Notes: a model not told the origin generated them from the sequence alone. DNA of 64,000 nt from Clostridiales bacterium Firm_14 (GCA_001604135.1 LVAT01000007.1:1-64000), one strand, 5' to 3'; counted from the first letter of the stretch, positions 35,628 to 44,141 are shown. Program-made: numbers and translations.

Positions 35628-36962
35628 ATGAGCAATATCAGGTTTACGAAGTTAATAGCTGCAGCTTTGTCTTTTGCGGTTCTGGCAGGACCGCTTGTTC
35701 TGACTTCCTGCAAAAAGACTGATGCGGCTTCGACAAAAGCTGCCGATTACGGTACTTATGGCGCGGACATCGCCAGAGAGATAGCTGCAAAGTTCCCGGA
35801 CAGGACTGCTTATTCCGAAGGTGAGAGTGCTGTGGGTGATTATATCTCGGGTAAGATCAAGGAGATCGGATATACGCCCGAAGTACAGACCTTCTCAAAA
35901 GAATCCGGCGAAGGCGAAGAAGCAGTAACGAAGAGTTCTGCGAATTATATCGTAAAGATCCCCGGTACAGGTTTTTACTGCCGCCAGGATGACGGCACGT
36001 ATCAGATCGAGCACAGAGTGGCGATAATCGGCGCTCACTATGACGCTGCGCTCCTGCCTGAATATGCTCCGACGGAAGAAGAGAAGGAAGAACCGAAGGA
36101 GACTGAGGAAGGCGCTGAACCGACAGAGCGCCCGAAGTATATTTTTGACGGCGTTTCCGACAATGCTTCCGGAACGGCTTGTGTTCTTACGGCACTTAAG
36201 GCTTTTAAGGACTATCAGAACGTTGCATATGACGTATGGTTCGTTTTCTTCGGTGCCGGTACTGATGAACAGGCCGGTGCTGAGGCATTCTGCGCTTCTC
36301 TTAAGAGTGACGTTTTATTCAGCATTGATGTTATGTACGACATCGACAGCTTATATGCAGGCGACAAAGTCTATGCTTCGGCAGGCTTTAAATCGCTCAT
36401 AACGACCAAGAAGTACGAGATGAGAAGAAAGCTCTATCAGGCTTATGACGTTTGCTTTGCAAATCCTCTCTATACTTATTACCGTTTTGACCTTTACTAC
36501 AACGAGTCCGGCCTGAAGTTCGATGTTAACGATGACGGTTACAAGGACATTTTCAACGAGCTTCCCAACACGATTTCCGACTATAAGCCTTTCGATGACA
36601 GAGGTATCTCGATCGTTTATTTCGAGAGCTACGACTATAACTACACTGAGCTCGAAAAGATGAAGGAGACGAAGAACCTTAATATTCAGGACTTTGGCGG
36701 CAAGGTCAGGAGAACTCCTTCGGACTGCGCTTATTTCCTTGATCCGCTCCTTATCGGCGACGATGTGGACAGAGACGGCGACGGCGAGATAGACTGCACG
36801 GGCGACAGACTCCAGATCAGGGTAAACTGCGTTGCATTCATCGTTCTTCAGGCGCTCCTTAAGGGTTCCGACAAGGGTATGACGCCTGCGGCATATGAAG
36901 AATTCAAGGCTGAAGCTACCAAGCCGACGTATTTTACCGAGGCTTCGGAGACCGGCAAATAA
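35628..36962 (+). CDS. M28-like zinc peptidase lipoprotein
   Basis: 444 residues with a lipoprotein signal (lipobox LTSC, C28). The M28 aminopeptidase pattern is visible: GAHYDA (H137, D139), DGVSDNASGTA (bridging D178), and GTDEQAGAEAF in place of the usual EExGLxGS, with D213-E214. A Glu/Pro-rich insert (about residues 145-170) interrupts the domain, and the final zinc His typical of the family is not obvious. A DRDGDGEIDCTGD loop near residue 380 resembles a calcium-binding EF loop. Surface-anchored protease or an inactive relative. The start has no ribosome site. Confidence 0.8.
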   Translation: MSNIRFTKLIAAALSFAVLAGPLVLTSCKKTDAASTKAADYGTYGADIAREIAAKFPDRTAYSEGESAVGDYISGKIKEIGYTPEVQTFSKESGEGEEAVTKSSANYIVKIPGTGFYCRQDDGTYQIEHRVAIIGAHYDAALLPEYAPTEEEKEEPKETEEGAEPTERPKYIFDGVSDNASGTACVLTALKAFKDYQNVAYDVWFVFFGAGTDEQAGAEAFCASLKSDVLFSIDVMYDIDSLYAGDKVYASAGFKSLITTKKYEMRRKLYQAYDVCFANPLYTYYRFDLYYNESGLKFDVNDDGYKDIFNELPNTISDYKPFDDRGISIVYFESYDYNYTELEKMKETKNLNIQDFGGKVRRTPSDCAYFLDPLLIGDDVDRDGDGEIDCTGDRLQIRVNCVAFIVLQALLKGSDKGMTPAAYEEFKAEATKPTYFTEASETGK

Positions 36963-37004
36963 TCAAAATCACTTAAAAATTCCGACATTGAATTTATTGC
37001 CTTA

Positions 37005-37013
37005 TGTTATACT
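37005..37013 (+). promoter_or_regulatory. Extended -10 promoter of the c-di-AMP gene
   Basis: TGTTATACT combines the extended TG with TATACT (37008-37013). It lies 35 bases before the start codon; a TTGAAT at 36988 is too close to act as a normal -35 box. Confidence 0.5.
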
Positions 37014-37048
37014 AAATAAGATAAGCGCATAAAGAAGGACATGGGTCG

Positions 37049-38545
37049 ATGTCAAATACATCTATCATCAGCCAGATATTTGAATTCCTGGGCGAGCTTT
37101 TTAACAGCCTTGATAAGGGCACGCTCTTTTTCGGCAGCCCTTGGGACTTCATCAGATATGCGGTCGATATTGCTCTCGTAACCTTCCTTTTCTATACGCT
37201 CCTGATGTTCATCAGACAGACAAGAGCATGGCAGCTTATCAAGGGTATCGTTTTCGTATTGATCTTCGTAGCTTTCTGCGGCCTTATCGGGCTCGACATG
37301 GTCGGGTTCCTCTTTAACCGCGTGCTTTATATCGTTGCGATCCTGTTCGTAGTTTTGTTCCAGCCTGAGCTCAGAAGAGCCATTGAGACGATCGGTCTCC
37401 GTACGTCTTCTGCGGCAAATCCCTTCAGACACAGTGAAGCTAAGATGACAAGGGAAGAGCTTGTTTCATTTATCAAGGAGATAAGCTCAGCTTGTAAGGA
37501 GATGTCCAGAACTTATACAGGCGCATTGATCCTTATCGAGAGAAAGACTAAGCTCGACGAGCTCCTTTCACAGGAGAATGTTGTTACATTTGATTCAGAG
37601 GTTACCAGTTCAGTTCTCCAGAGCATTTTTTATAAGGGTTCTCCGATGCATGACGGCGGCCTTCTTATAAGAGACGGCAGAATAATTGCAGCAAGATGCC
37701 ACGTTCCGCTCTCGGTAACGATGCATTCTCTTGAACGCGCAGGCACGCGTCACAGAGCAGCAGTCGGAGCCAGCGAAATGGGCGATACTGTAGCAGTAGT
37801 AGTTTCCGAAGAGAGAGGTAAGACCTCGATTGCTGTTAACGGCAGACTTTTCGAGATGAGATCGACAAAAGAGCTTGAAGCCAATCTCTCTTATCTCCTC
37901 GGACTTAAGGAATACGGCGCTGAGAACAAGACATTCATCGGCAAGATCCTGGACAAACTCCGCGGCAATCAGGATTCAAACCAGGATTCCGTTTTAAGCC
38001 AGGAAGAAGTCGAGAACGCTTCCAAGACAACAAAGACTTCGCCTACGCCTGACCCTATCGTTGCTACGACACAGGTTGAAGTCGCTGGCGAAGCAGCAGT
38101 ACCCATTTCGATCAGGACGAAAGTAGCTGATGAGACGTCCAACTCCAAGAGAGTCGGTACGGTAACAAGGATCCTTTTCCTTGTTTTATCGCTCTTCATG
38201 TCTCTCGGACTTTGGATGTATATCCAGGTAATCACTGACCCTGTAGTTACCAGAAACATTACTGTTCCGATCAGCAAATATACTGACGATGATCTGCCCG
38301 ATAATGTGGAACCCACATACCCGATCGATTCTGTCGATCTTGAGATCGTCGGACGTGCGAGCACGATCAACTCTCTTACGGCTGATGATATCGTAGCATC
38401 GATCAACTACAGCCAGTTACAGTCCGGCGACGTAGGAATCTTCAATCTGCCGATCGAGATCTCGAGCAAGGACAGAAATGTTTACTTCCGTGTCGAGAGA
38501 CAGAATCCCCCAGAGATACCTGTAACGGTATATGCTGTCAACTGA
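37049..38545 (+). CDS. cdaA: CdaA-CdaR fusion: diadenylate cyclase with YbbR-like domain
   Basis: 498 residues, against about 275 for usual CdaA. Residues 1-100 hold three membrane helices, and about 105-290 a DAC domain with MHDGG (D202-G-G204, usually DGA) and GTRHRAAVGASE (R234-H-R236). This makes c-di-AMP from two ATP. A polar linker (about 300-365) leads to a fourth membrane helix (about 371-393) and a YbbR-type beta domain outside the cell (ITDPVVTRNITVPI, PTYPIDSVDLEIVGRASTI, LPIEISSKDRNVYFRVERQNP). In most Bacillota CdaA and its regulator CdaR (YbbR repeats) are separate adjacent genes; here they are one chain with a single YbbR unit. A small CCCTGC/GCAGGG hairpin lies after the stop. 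Confidence 0.88.
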   Translation: MSNTSIISQIFEFLGELFNSLDKGTLFFGSPWDFIRYAVDIALVTFLFYTLLMFIRQTRAWQLIKGIVFVLIFVAFCGLIGLDMVGFLFNRVLYIVAILFVVLFQPELRRAIETIGLRTSSAANPFRHSEAKMTREELVSFIKEISSACKEMSRTYTGALILIERKTKLDELLSQENVVTFDSEVTSSVLQSIFYKGSPMHDGGLLIRDGRIIAARCHVPLSVTMHSLERAGTRHRAAVGASEMGDTVAVVVSEERGKTSIAVNGRLFEMRSTKELEANLSYLLGLKEYGAENKTFIGKILDKLRGNQDSNQDSVLSQEEVENASKTTKTSPTPDPIVATTQVEVAGEAAVPISIRTKVADETSNSKRVGTVTRILFLVLSLFMSLGLWMYIQVITDPVVTRNITVPISKYTDDDLPDNVEPTYPIDSVDLEIVGRASTINSLTADDIVASINYSQLQSGDVGIFNLPIEISSKDRNVYFRVERQNPPEIPVTVYAVN

Positions 38546-38596
38546 TGATTCTAATAGCCCTGCAGATGACCGGCAGGGGAGAAAGGATATAAAACA

Positions 38597-39259
38597 ATGA
38601 TTGAGACAAAAGATCTTATCGACTTAACCCACACGCTTGCAGCACCTATTCTTGAGGACAAGAAGTATCCCTGGGAAGCACTGCCGCTTATCAAGGAATT
38701 CATCCTGAAGTTAGGACCTACGCTCGATCCTGAGATCTATGAGCAGAAGGCAGAAGATATCTGGATCGCAAAGAGTGCCAAAGTCTTTGATTCCGCTTAT
38801 ATCGCAGGCCCTTGCATCATCGGACCTGAGACTGAAGTACGTCAGTGTGCATTCATCAGAGGAAGCGCTCTCATCGGTTCAAAGTGCGTAATCGGAAACT
38901 CTACGGAGCTTAAGAACGTAATCATCAGCGACAACGTTCAGGTTCCTCACTATAACTACGTCGGTGACTCCATCCTCGGATACAAGTCACACTTAGGCGC
39001 CGGCGCCATCACATCCAATGTTAAGTCTGACAAGACTCTCGTTTGTGTTAAGAACGGTGATGAGGTAATCGAGACAGGCCTTAAGAAGTTTGCTGCGATC
39101 GTAGGCGACAACGTTGAAGTCGGCTGCCAGAGCGTTCTTAATCCCGGTACGGTAATCGGCAGAGGCTGCCGCGTATATCCTCTCTCAAGAGTAAGAGGCG
39201 TTATTCCTGAAAAGCACATTTTCAAGGATAAGGATGAGATAGTACCTATTGAAGATTGA
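38597..39259 (+). CDS. Left-handed beta-helix (hexapeptide repeat) transferase-like protein
   Basis: 220 residues. From about residue 55 on, repeats of the type IIGPETEVRQCAFIRGSALIG, VIGNSTELKNVIISDNVQV and VGDNVEVGCQSVLNPGTVIG form a left-handed beta helix; PHYNYVGDSILGYKSHLGAGAITSN is the stretch seen in GlmU-type acetyltransferase domains (with the His near residue 117). There is no nucleotidyltransferase domain, so it is a stand-alone LbH acetyl- or acyltransferase acting on a sugar phosphate, or a structural relative. AAAGGA precedes the ATG. Confidence 0.82.
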   Translation: MIETKDLIDLTHTLAAPILEDKKYPWEALPLIKEFILKLGPTLDPEIYEQKAEDIWIAKSAKVFDSAYIAGPCIIGPETEVRQCAFIRGSALIGSKCVIGNSTELKNVIISDNVQVPHYNYVGDSILGYKSHLGAGAITSNVKSDKTLVCVKNGDEVIETGLKKFAAIVGDNVEVGCQSVLNPGTVIGRGCRVYPLSRVRGVIPEKHIFKDKDEIVPIED

Positions 39260-39359
39260 TCTTAGTTTGCTCGCTAAGATCCTCCGCGCTTCGCTTGTGC
39301 GGAAATCGCTCGCAAACCAATATCAATCTCTCCAAATGGAAATTAAACAAGCAAATTAA

Positions 39360-39383
39360 AAGGGCGCTCATTGAGCGCCCTTA
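39360..39383. terminator. Bidirectional terminator
   Basis: GGGCGCTC (39362-39369) and GAGCGCCC (39373-39380) form a stem with a three-base loop flanked by A-rich and T-rich sides, between converging genes. Just before it (39255-39320) lie weaker inverted repeats, GATCTTAG with CTAAGATC and CCGCGC with GTGCGG, of unknown meaning. Confidence 0.85.
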
Positions 39384-39403
39384 ATTCATTACGTTATCTG
39401 TTA

Positions 39404-39745
39404 TCAGACTACGCTGTCCTTGAGCTTATCGAAAGCAGCTTTTGCTACTTGTCTTACATTAGGGTCTGAATCAGCAAAAGCGAGCTTCTTAACATATTCT
39501 TCGCAGTGCTTTGCATGAATGTCAGCTGCTGCAGTAGCTGCTGCTGCTCTTACCATAGGGGAAGAATCACGCAAAAGAGGAATAAGCGCCATTCCTGATT
39601 CATAACTAGGGCACATTCCCATAGCCATCGCTACAGTCATGCGAACGTCATCTTCCTGGCTGTCTGCGTACTTCATAAGTGCGCCAAGCTTCTGCTTCGA
39701 TCCGAGTTTTAGGATTTTGTCTTTCAAAGCGTCGGTGCGTCCCAT
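39404..39745 (-). CDS. Small HEAT-repeat protein
   Basis: 113 residues made of about three HEAT-like helical repeats (DDVRMTVAMAMGMCPSYESGMALIPLLRD, SPMVRAAAATAAADI, DPNVRQVAKAAFDKL). Such repeats are protein-binding scaffolds. AGGAG precedes the ATG on the minus strand. No partner is indicated by neighbours. Confidence 0.82.
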   Translation of the reverse strand: MGRTDALKDKILKLGSKQKLGALMKYADSQEDDVRMTVAMAMGMCPSYESGMALIPLLRDSSPMVRAAAATAAADIHAKHCEEYVKKLAFADSDPNVRQVAKAAFDKLKDSVV

Positions 39746-39813
39746 AATGTTAGCTCCTACTATCGTATATTCAACAATATTATAGATTAAAATCTGAAAA
39801 AAAACATCACTCT

Positions 39814-39865
39814 CACCAAAATAACCTTACTTTATATTAGATTTTGGTGTATTTTGCTCTATAAT
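39814..39865 (+). promoter_or_regulatory. Inverted repeat and -10 box upstream of the GH5 gene
   Basis: CACCAAAAT (39814-39822) and ATTTTGGTG (39841-39849) are perfect arms 18 bases apart; TATAAT follows at 39860-39865. The right arm covers the -35 region (TTAGAT at 39837-39842 gives a 17-base spacer), which suggests an operator. A sugar-responsive regulator would fit the downstream glycosidase, but this is inference. Confidence 0.5.
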
Positions 39866-39943
39866 ACTTTTGATTATACAGTCAAAATGTAGAAATGAAA
39901 TGAAATTTTACATATTTTGATTGCTTTGAGAGGTAAATTTTTA

Positions 39944-41179
39944 ATGAACAAACTAACTTACGGAATGTCCGTATTTATTATATCAGGGGCTTTGTTGCTT
40001 TCATCCTGCTCGACAAACCTTGGTCCGGAAACATTGCCGTCCACAAAACCGTCAACTGCACCGACTGAAACAGAGACAACCGAAACATCAGCAACCATTC
40101 GACCGGAACTTACTGAACCGTTCAGCTCTGCAGTCGTTACGGAAAGCATAGTAAAGACAAACGGCAAACTGTCAATCAAAGATGCAAACATCCTCAACAG
40201 TAAAGGCGATCCGGTAGTCCTTAAAGGAATGAGTACTTTCGGAATCGAAGAGTGCGGTGATTTCTTTACTTCCGAAGCTGTTAAGACTCTTGCTCAGGAC
40301 TGGGGCTGCGACGTTATCAGACTTACCATTAAGGGTGACAAGAATAACGGTTATCTCAAGGAACCCGATAAGTATTTCGATCCCATCTGCAAGTTCTGCG
40401 ACATGTGCATAAACGAGGGCGTTTATGTAATCGTTGACTGGAATGTGGGATATGAAAAGAGTGCTGATGAGAACAAGGAAAAAGCGGTAGACTTCTTTAC
40501 CAGACTGTCACTGATATATGCTGATGTTCCAAATGTTATTTATGAAGTATCTAATGAGCCTGTAACAGTTGATGAAGAGAATCCCATCAAGGATGAATGG
40601 GCCAAGTCGATCGCGCCGTTCGTATCCGAAGTTATCACTGCGATAAGGGACAACAGCGCTGATTCCATTGTAATTGTCGGAACTGCCAACAAGGGACTCG
40701 ATATCGAAGAAGCTTCCAAGGCACAGCTCAAGTTTAACAATATAGCTTACGGCTGCCGTATCTTCTCCGGTTCCCAGTCGCAGGATCAGAGAGACAAGAT
40801 CAAGGAAGCCATCGACAAGAATGTTTGCGTATTCGTATCCGAATGGGGTCTTTGCAGCGAGAACTGCAAGGGCGGTGTTTATTATCTCGAGAGCGACAAC
40901 TGGATCGAGTTCTTCAGAGAGAATCACATTTCCTGGTGCAACTATGCTATTGGAAGCACCGTCGATAATGATGCTAATGCTCTTGCTCTCGTATCTGACA
41001 GATATAATTCGGATCAAAAGGCATCCCACTGGCCTGAGGGCTTGATCTCAAAGTCCGGAAAGTATGCCAAGGATAAGATCCTCGCCGGCAAGGTTCCTGC
41101 AGAGCCTGAAGCAACGACTTCCGACACTGCCGATTCTTCTGATCCTTCCGAGTCTTCTGAATCTTCTGAGACCACATAA
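39944..41179 (+). CDS. GH5 family glycoside hydrolase lipoprotein (endoglucanase-like)
   Basis: 411 residues. A lipoprotein signal with lipobox LSSC (C22) is followed by a Thr/Glu/Pro-rich linker (about 25-70) and a GH5-type TIM barrel: VVLKGMSTFGIEE, DWGCDVIRLTI, GVYVIVDWNVGYE, acid/base E205 in YEVSNEP and nucleophile E300 in VFVSEWG. A Ser/Asp/Thr-rich tail ends the protein. It would be anchored outside and cut beta-glucans such as cellulose or related polymers. The ATG at 39944 has GAGAGG ten bases upstream; an upstream TTG in frame has none. Confidence 0.88.
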   Translation: MNKLTYGMSVFIISGALLLSSCSTNLGPETLPSTKPSTAPTETETTETSATIRPELTEPFSSAVVTESIVKTNGKLSIKDANILNSKGDPVVLKGMSTFGIEECGDFFTSEAVKTLAQDWGCDVIRLTIKGDKNNGYLKEPDKYFDPICKFCDMCINEGVYVIVDWNVGYEKSADENKEKAVDFFTRLSLIYADVPNVIYEVSNEPVTVDEENPIKDEWAKSIAPFVSEVITAIRDNSADSIVIVGTANKGLDIEEASKAQLKFNNIAYGCRIFSGSQSQDQRDKIKEAIDKNVCVFVSEWGLCSENCKGGVYYLESDNWIEFFRENHISWCNYAIGSTVDNDANALALVSDRYNSDQKASHWPEGLISKSGKYAKDKILAGKVPAEPEATTSDTADSSDPSESSESSETT

Positions 41180-41201
41180 GGTCGGGTAACCAGCTTTGCT
41201 T

Positions 41202-41798
41202 ATGTCCAGGTCAGGATACGCCGTAGCCAAAGACAGGAACAGATGTGAGGTTCTTGCTCTTGAGACTGAGCGGTTAAGACTCTGTGTGCTGCGCAAGAGC
41301 GAGGCTCCGCGCGTTGCGGATTACTTTAAAAAGAACAGGGAATTCCATAAGAAGTTTGCACAGACGCATACAGACGATTACTTTACCGTCTCCATGCAGA
41401 AGAAGTATCTTGCTTATGATTATAACTGTTTTCTTGACGGGAGCCTCGTTCCTCTCTGGATATGCCTGAAGGAGACAGGCGAGATAATAGGAAGGGTGTC
41501 TTTCTTCAATTTTGCTTTCGGCGGAATGATGTCATGCGCCTGCGGGTACCATCTTGATAAGGATCAGACCGGCAAAGGCTACATGACTGAAGCCTTGAAG
41601 GGTGCTATGGCATTTGTTTTCGACGAGTATAAGATGCACAGGATAGAGGCGTTTATCCTGCCGGAGAATGAGCCTTCGCTGAACCTTGTAAAGAGGGTAG
41701 GATTCCATTATGAAGGGCAGAGGTTCTCTTACATGCATATCAACGGCAGGTACAGGGATCACGAGGCGTTTTACATCCTGGAAGAGGACGTAAAATAG
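41202..41798 (+). CDS. GNAT family N-acetyltransferase (RimJ/RimL type)
   Basis: 198 residues. LETERLRLCVLRKSEAPRVADYF at the start, ETGEIIGRVSFFNFAFGG, CGYHLDKDQTGKGYMTEALKGAMAFVFDE (acetyl-CoA site QTGKGY) and HRIEAFILPENEPSLNLVKRVGFHYEGQ match the RimJ/RimL group that acetylates N-termini or small amines. The start is uncertain: no strong ribosome site lies before 41202, and the first 17 residues precede the usual family start. Confidence 0.87.
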   Translation: MSRSGYAVAKDRNRCEVLALETERLRLCVLRKSEAPRVADYFKKNREFHKKFAQTHTDDYFTVSMQKKYLAYDYNCFLDGSLVPLWICLKETGEIIGRVSFFNFAFGGMMSCACGYHLDKDQTGKGYMTEALKGAMAFVFDEYKMHRIEAFILPENEPSLNLVKRVGFHYEGQRFSYMHINGRYRDHEAFYILEEDVK

Positions 41799-41931
41799 CA
41801 GCTGATTTTGAATTTTCTTTGAAATAATGTAAATTTGCCTTAAGATGTAACAAAAATTAAATAAATTTACACGCAAAATGTGTAATAATACAGTAAATGA
41901 TTATGCACACACTTATGTGGAGGTGATTATT

Positions 41932-42366
41932 GTGAATAGAATGAAATTTACAAAAGCACTTATTGCAGCAATGACTATCGGTGCTTTGTGCCTTGGTATT
42001 GCAGCCTGCGGAGGAAAGAAGCCGGAACCTACTGAGACCGAGACTGAGACTTCCGAGATTACCACTACCACCACCACCACAGCTCCGACAACAACTCTTA
42101 CCGAGTATTCCGGACCGATGCAGAATAATACTGAAGTTAACTGGAAAGAGACTCAGCTCGAGGCTCCTGCCACATATTATGTAAAGGTTTCCAAGGGAGA
42201 GTTCCTTAACGTCAGAAACGGCCCGGGAACTTCTTATGATATCGTTGCAAAGTTGACAAGAGGACAGTCTATTACCGTGGTTGCCAGAGCTAATGGTATC
42301 TGGTATAAGACACAGGACGGTTACTTCATTTCTGAGACTTATCTCTCAGGTAAGATGCCTAACTAA
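41932..42366 (+). CDS. SH3-domain lipoprotein
   Basis: 144 residues starting at GTG, chosen because GGAGGTGAT lies at an ideal distance. The signal peptide ends in LGIAAC (lipobox Cys at residue 28), followed by a Glu/Thr-rich spacer with a run of Thr, and a C-terminal bacterial SH3 domain (GEFLNVRNGPGTSYDIVAKL, then WYKTQDGYFISETYL). Such domains bind peptidoglycan or surface polymers. Upstream, TTACAC and GTGTAA around GCAAAAT form a small palindrome at about 41866-41884. Confidence 0.88.
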   Translation: MNRMKFTKALIAAMTIGALCLGIAACGGKKPEPTETETETSEITTTTTTTAPTTTLTEYSGPMQNNTEVNWKETQLEAPATYYVKVSKGEFLNVRNGPGTSYDIVAKLTRGQSITVVARANGIWYKTQDGYFISETYLSGKMPN

Positions 42367-42375
42367 AATTCTTGG

Positions 42376-42428
42376 TTGATTATTTTCGAACCTTAGTGTA
42401 ATATACATAGGCACTTGATTTAAGTGCC
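42376..42428 (+). promoter_or_regulatory. tRNA promoter and leader hairpin
   Basis: TTGATT (42376-42381) and TAATAT (42399-42404) are 17 bases apart. After the expected start, GGCACTT (42410-42416) and AAGTGCC (42422-42428) form a seven-base hairpin just before tRNA-Gly, possibly a processing signal. Confidence 0.5.
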
Positions 42429-42433
42429 GATAC

Positions 42434-42507
42434 GCGAGTGTAGTTCAATGGTAGAACTTCAGCCTTCCAAGCTGACCACGTGGGTTCGATTCCCATCACT
42501 CGCTCCA
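42434..42507 (+). tRNA. tRNA-Gly (TCC anticodon)
   Basis: Acceptor arm GCGAGTG with CACTCGC, D-arm GTTCAATGGTAGAAC, anticodon stem TCAGC/GCTGA around the loop CTTCCAA (anticodon TCC), T-arm with GGTTCGATTCC. CCA is encoded (42505-42507) and the next tRNA starts at the following base. Confidence 0.96.
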
Positions 42508-42584
42508 GGGTCATTAGCTCAGCTGGATAGAGCAACAGCCTTCTAAGCTGTGGGCCGGAGGTTCGAGTCCCCCATGGCTCACCA
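42508..42584 (+). tRNA. tRNA-Arg (TCT anticodon)
   Basis: Acceptor GGGTCAT with ATGGCTC (two wobble pairs), D-arm AGCTCAGCTGGATAGAGC, anticodon stem ACAGC/GCTGT around CTTCTAA (anticodon TCT), T-loop GGTTCGAGTCC. CCA is encoded (42582-42584). It abuts tRNA-Gly without a gap, so the two are processed from one transcript. Confidence 0.95.
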
Positions 42585-42586
42585 TC

Positions 42587-42620
42587 AAAAAGCGCTTCGT
42601 GTAATAACGGAGCGCTTTTG
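42587..42620 (+). terminator. Terminator of the tRNA-Gly/Arg unit
   Basis: AAAAGCGCTTCGT and ACGGAGCGCTTTT form a long stem with a GTAATA loop and a T-run. The same arms (AGCGCTTCG and CGGAGCGCTTTTG) end the tRNA-Lys gene at 60103-60130. Confidence 0.88.
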
Positions 42621-42741
42621 GTTTATTTGAATACTTTGCATAAAAAGGTGCTTTCCGATTTTACTCCGCCGATATCCGGAAATTATTGTCCGCAAATACC
42701 CCTTTTGATAAACTTTATTCGGATAAAGGAGGATAGGTATT

Positions 42742-43425
42742 ATGAAGTATTGCGTAAACTGTCACGCAGAATTGCGTGATTCCGATGATTTCTGCAGAAA
42801 ATGCGGTACGAAGGTTGTCGTTCACGAGGCTCTTACGGCAGAAGAGAGTATTGAGATTGCCAAAAGTATCGAAAAGAAGTTACGTGAATTGGAAGAGGTT
42901 AATGAAGAGATCTCCGGTTGCGAGAGAGATCTGCCGCGCTATACGATTCCTGCAAACAGCCCCAGGCATTCGGCGTTCAAGTTCTTCTGGCCGTTCTTGA
43001 TATATTCGCAGATCGCAGCACTCGTCGTTGCCCTGATCGCGCTCTTTGCTTTCTTAGGAAGCGGCTCTCTCAATACCAGATATTTCGAAGCTTTTGAAAG
43101 CTTAGTGTATCTTCTGGCTTTCATTGCCGAAGTCGTGGTCCTTATCATCGGCGGCGTATATGCTCCCAGAAAAAGGAACGCCCTTAATGCACAGCTCGCA
43201 GAGAACGAGAGCAACTTGATTCAGAAAAGGTATAATATCGAATCAAGACTCAGAGAGCTTGAGGCAAGAAAGAATCATATTGAATTCGAGCTTAAGAAGT
43301 ATGACGGCCATATTCCGCCTTCCATGCGCAACGTATCCAGCATTAAGAAGGTAAGGCAGTATATCGAGTACGGCGACGCGCGTGATTTCTATGAAGCCGT
43401 TCAGATGTATCAGGACAATAAGTAA
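42742..43425 (+). CDS. Zinc-ribbon membrane protein with coiled coil
   Basis: 227 residues. An N-terminal zinc ribbon (C4, C7, C18, C21 in YCVNCHAEL...DFCRKCG) is followed by a helical segment, two membrane helices (about 82-105 and 115-137) and a charged coiled coil (about 145-190). No defined family. The ribosome site AAAGGAGG lies before the ATG. A second zinc-ribbon gene follows; such proteins often serve as membrane-bound scaffolds, but no function can be assigned. Confidence 0.78.
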   Translation: MKYCVNCHAELRDSDDFCRKCGTKVVVHEALTAEESIEIAKSIEKKLRELEEVNEEISGCERDLPRYTIPANSPRHSAFKFFWPFLIYSQIAALVVALIALFAFLGSGSLNTRYFEAFESLVYLLAFIAEVVVLIIGGVYAPRKRNALNAQLAENESNLIQKRYNIESRLRELEARKNHIEFELKKYDGHIPPSMRNVSSIKKVRQYIEYGDARDFYEAVQMYQDNK

Positions 43426-43440
43426 AATAATATTGACCAA

Positions 43441-43449
43441 TGTTATAAT
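43441..43449 (+). promoter_or_regulatory. Extended -10 promoter of the second zinc-ribbon gene
   Basis: TGTTATAAT (43441-43449) is an extended -10 box 33 bases before the start codon; GGGGG follows as ribosome site. Confidence 0.5.
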
Positions 43450-43481
43450 CACATTAATCAGTATCAAGGGGGTAGATTACT

Positions 43482-44117
43482 ATGAATTGTGTTAAGTGCG
43501 GTTCTGTTGTTGCAGAAGGAAACAATTTTTGTATGGTATGCGGAACACCTGTCGGTGCTTCTGCTCCTCAATCCGCTCCTGCGCCGGCACCTCAGGCAAA
43601 TCCTGTTCCTCAGTCTGAACAGCCATCAATACCTTATTATCAGCCGGTTATGGACGGAGCCAATATTACTCTTCCTCTGAGCAGGAAGTTCAGGATACGC
43701 TGTCCTGACTGCGGCCGCGTTTCTGATGATATAAAGAGGGACCTTACCGTAGGATTTCCTTGTCCTTCATGCAAGAAGGCTTATTCGTATGCAGGCCAGG
43801 TCCTGATCTACAGAATGGGATGCTTTTATCCGCTTTATGCGTCAGCACCTATGGACATTGTAATTGACGGCCTTGATTATGGCAGGATCACAAACCAGGA
43901 GTCTGTAAGAATAATGCTTCCTGCAGGTCCCCATGTTGTCTGCTGCGGCAATTTGGGACGGAATCTGTCAAACGCGTTCCAGATCGTTGTAACTCCCGAG
44001 TATTACAACTTTGCATTTAAGTTTAATCTCGTTTACCACGGCCCGTTTACATATCCGGGAAGGGGCATTCCGATGGAGTTTACCCAGTGTGCTCCTGAGG
44101 AGATCCCTAATATTTGA
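43482..44117 (+). CDS. Double zinc-ribbon protein
   Basis: 211 residues. The first ribbon (C3, C6, C17, C20) is followed by an Ala/Pro/Gln-rich linker (about 25-60), a second ribbon (C74, C77, C94, C97) and a C-terminal beta-rich domain (about 110-205) with a PEGA-like strand pattern (MDIVIDGLDYGRI, VRIMLPAGPHVVCCG). No membrane segment. Function unknown; shares its ribbon style with the preceding gene. Confidence 0.78.
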   Translation: MNCVKCGSVVAEGNNFCMVCGTPVGASAPQSAPAPAPQANPVPQSEQPSIPYYQPVMDGANITLPLSRKFRIRCPDCGRVSDDIKRDLTVGFPCPSCKKAYSYAGQVLIYRMGCFYPLYASAPMDIVIDGLDYGRITNQESVRIMLPAGPHVVCCGNLGRNLSNAFQIVVTPEYYNFAFKFNLVYHGPFTYPGRGIPMEFTQCAPEEIPNI

Positions 44118-44141
44118 TCAAAGTCTTTTTAGTTTATTGTG

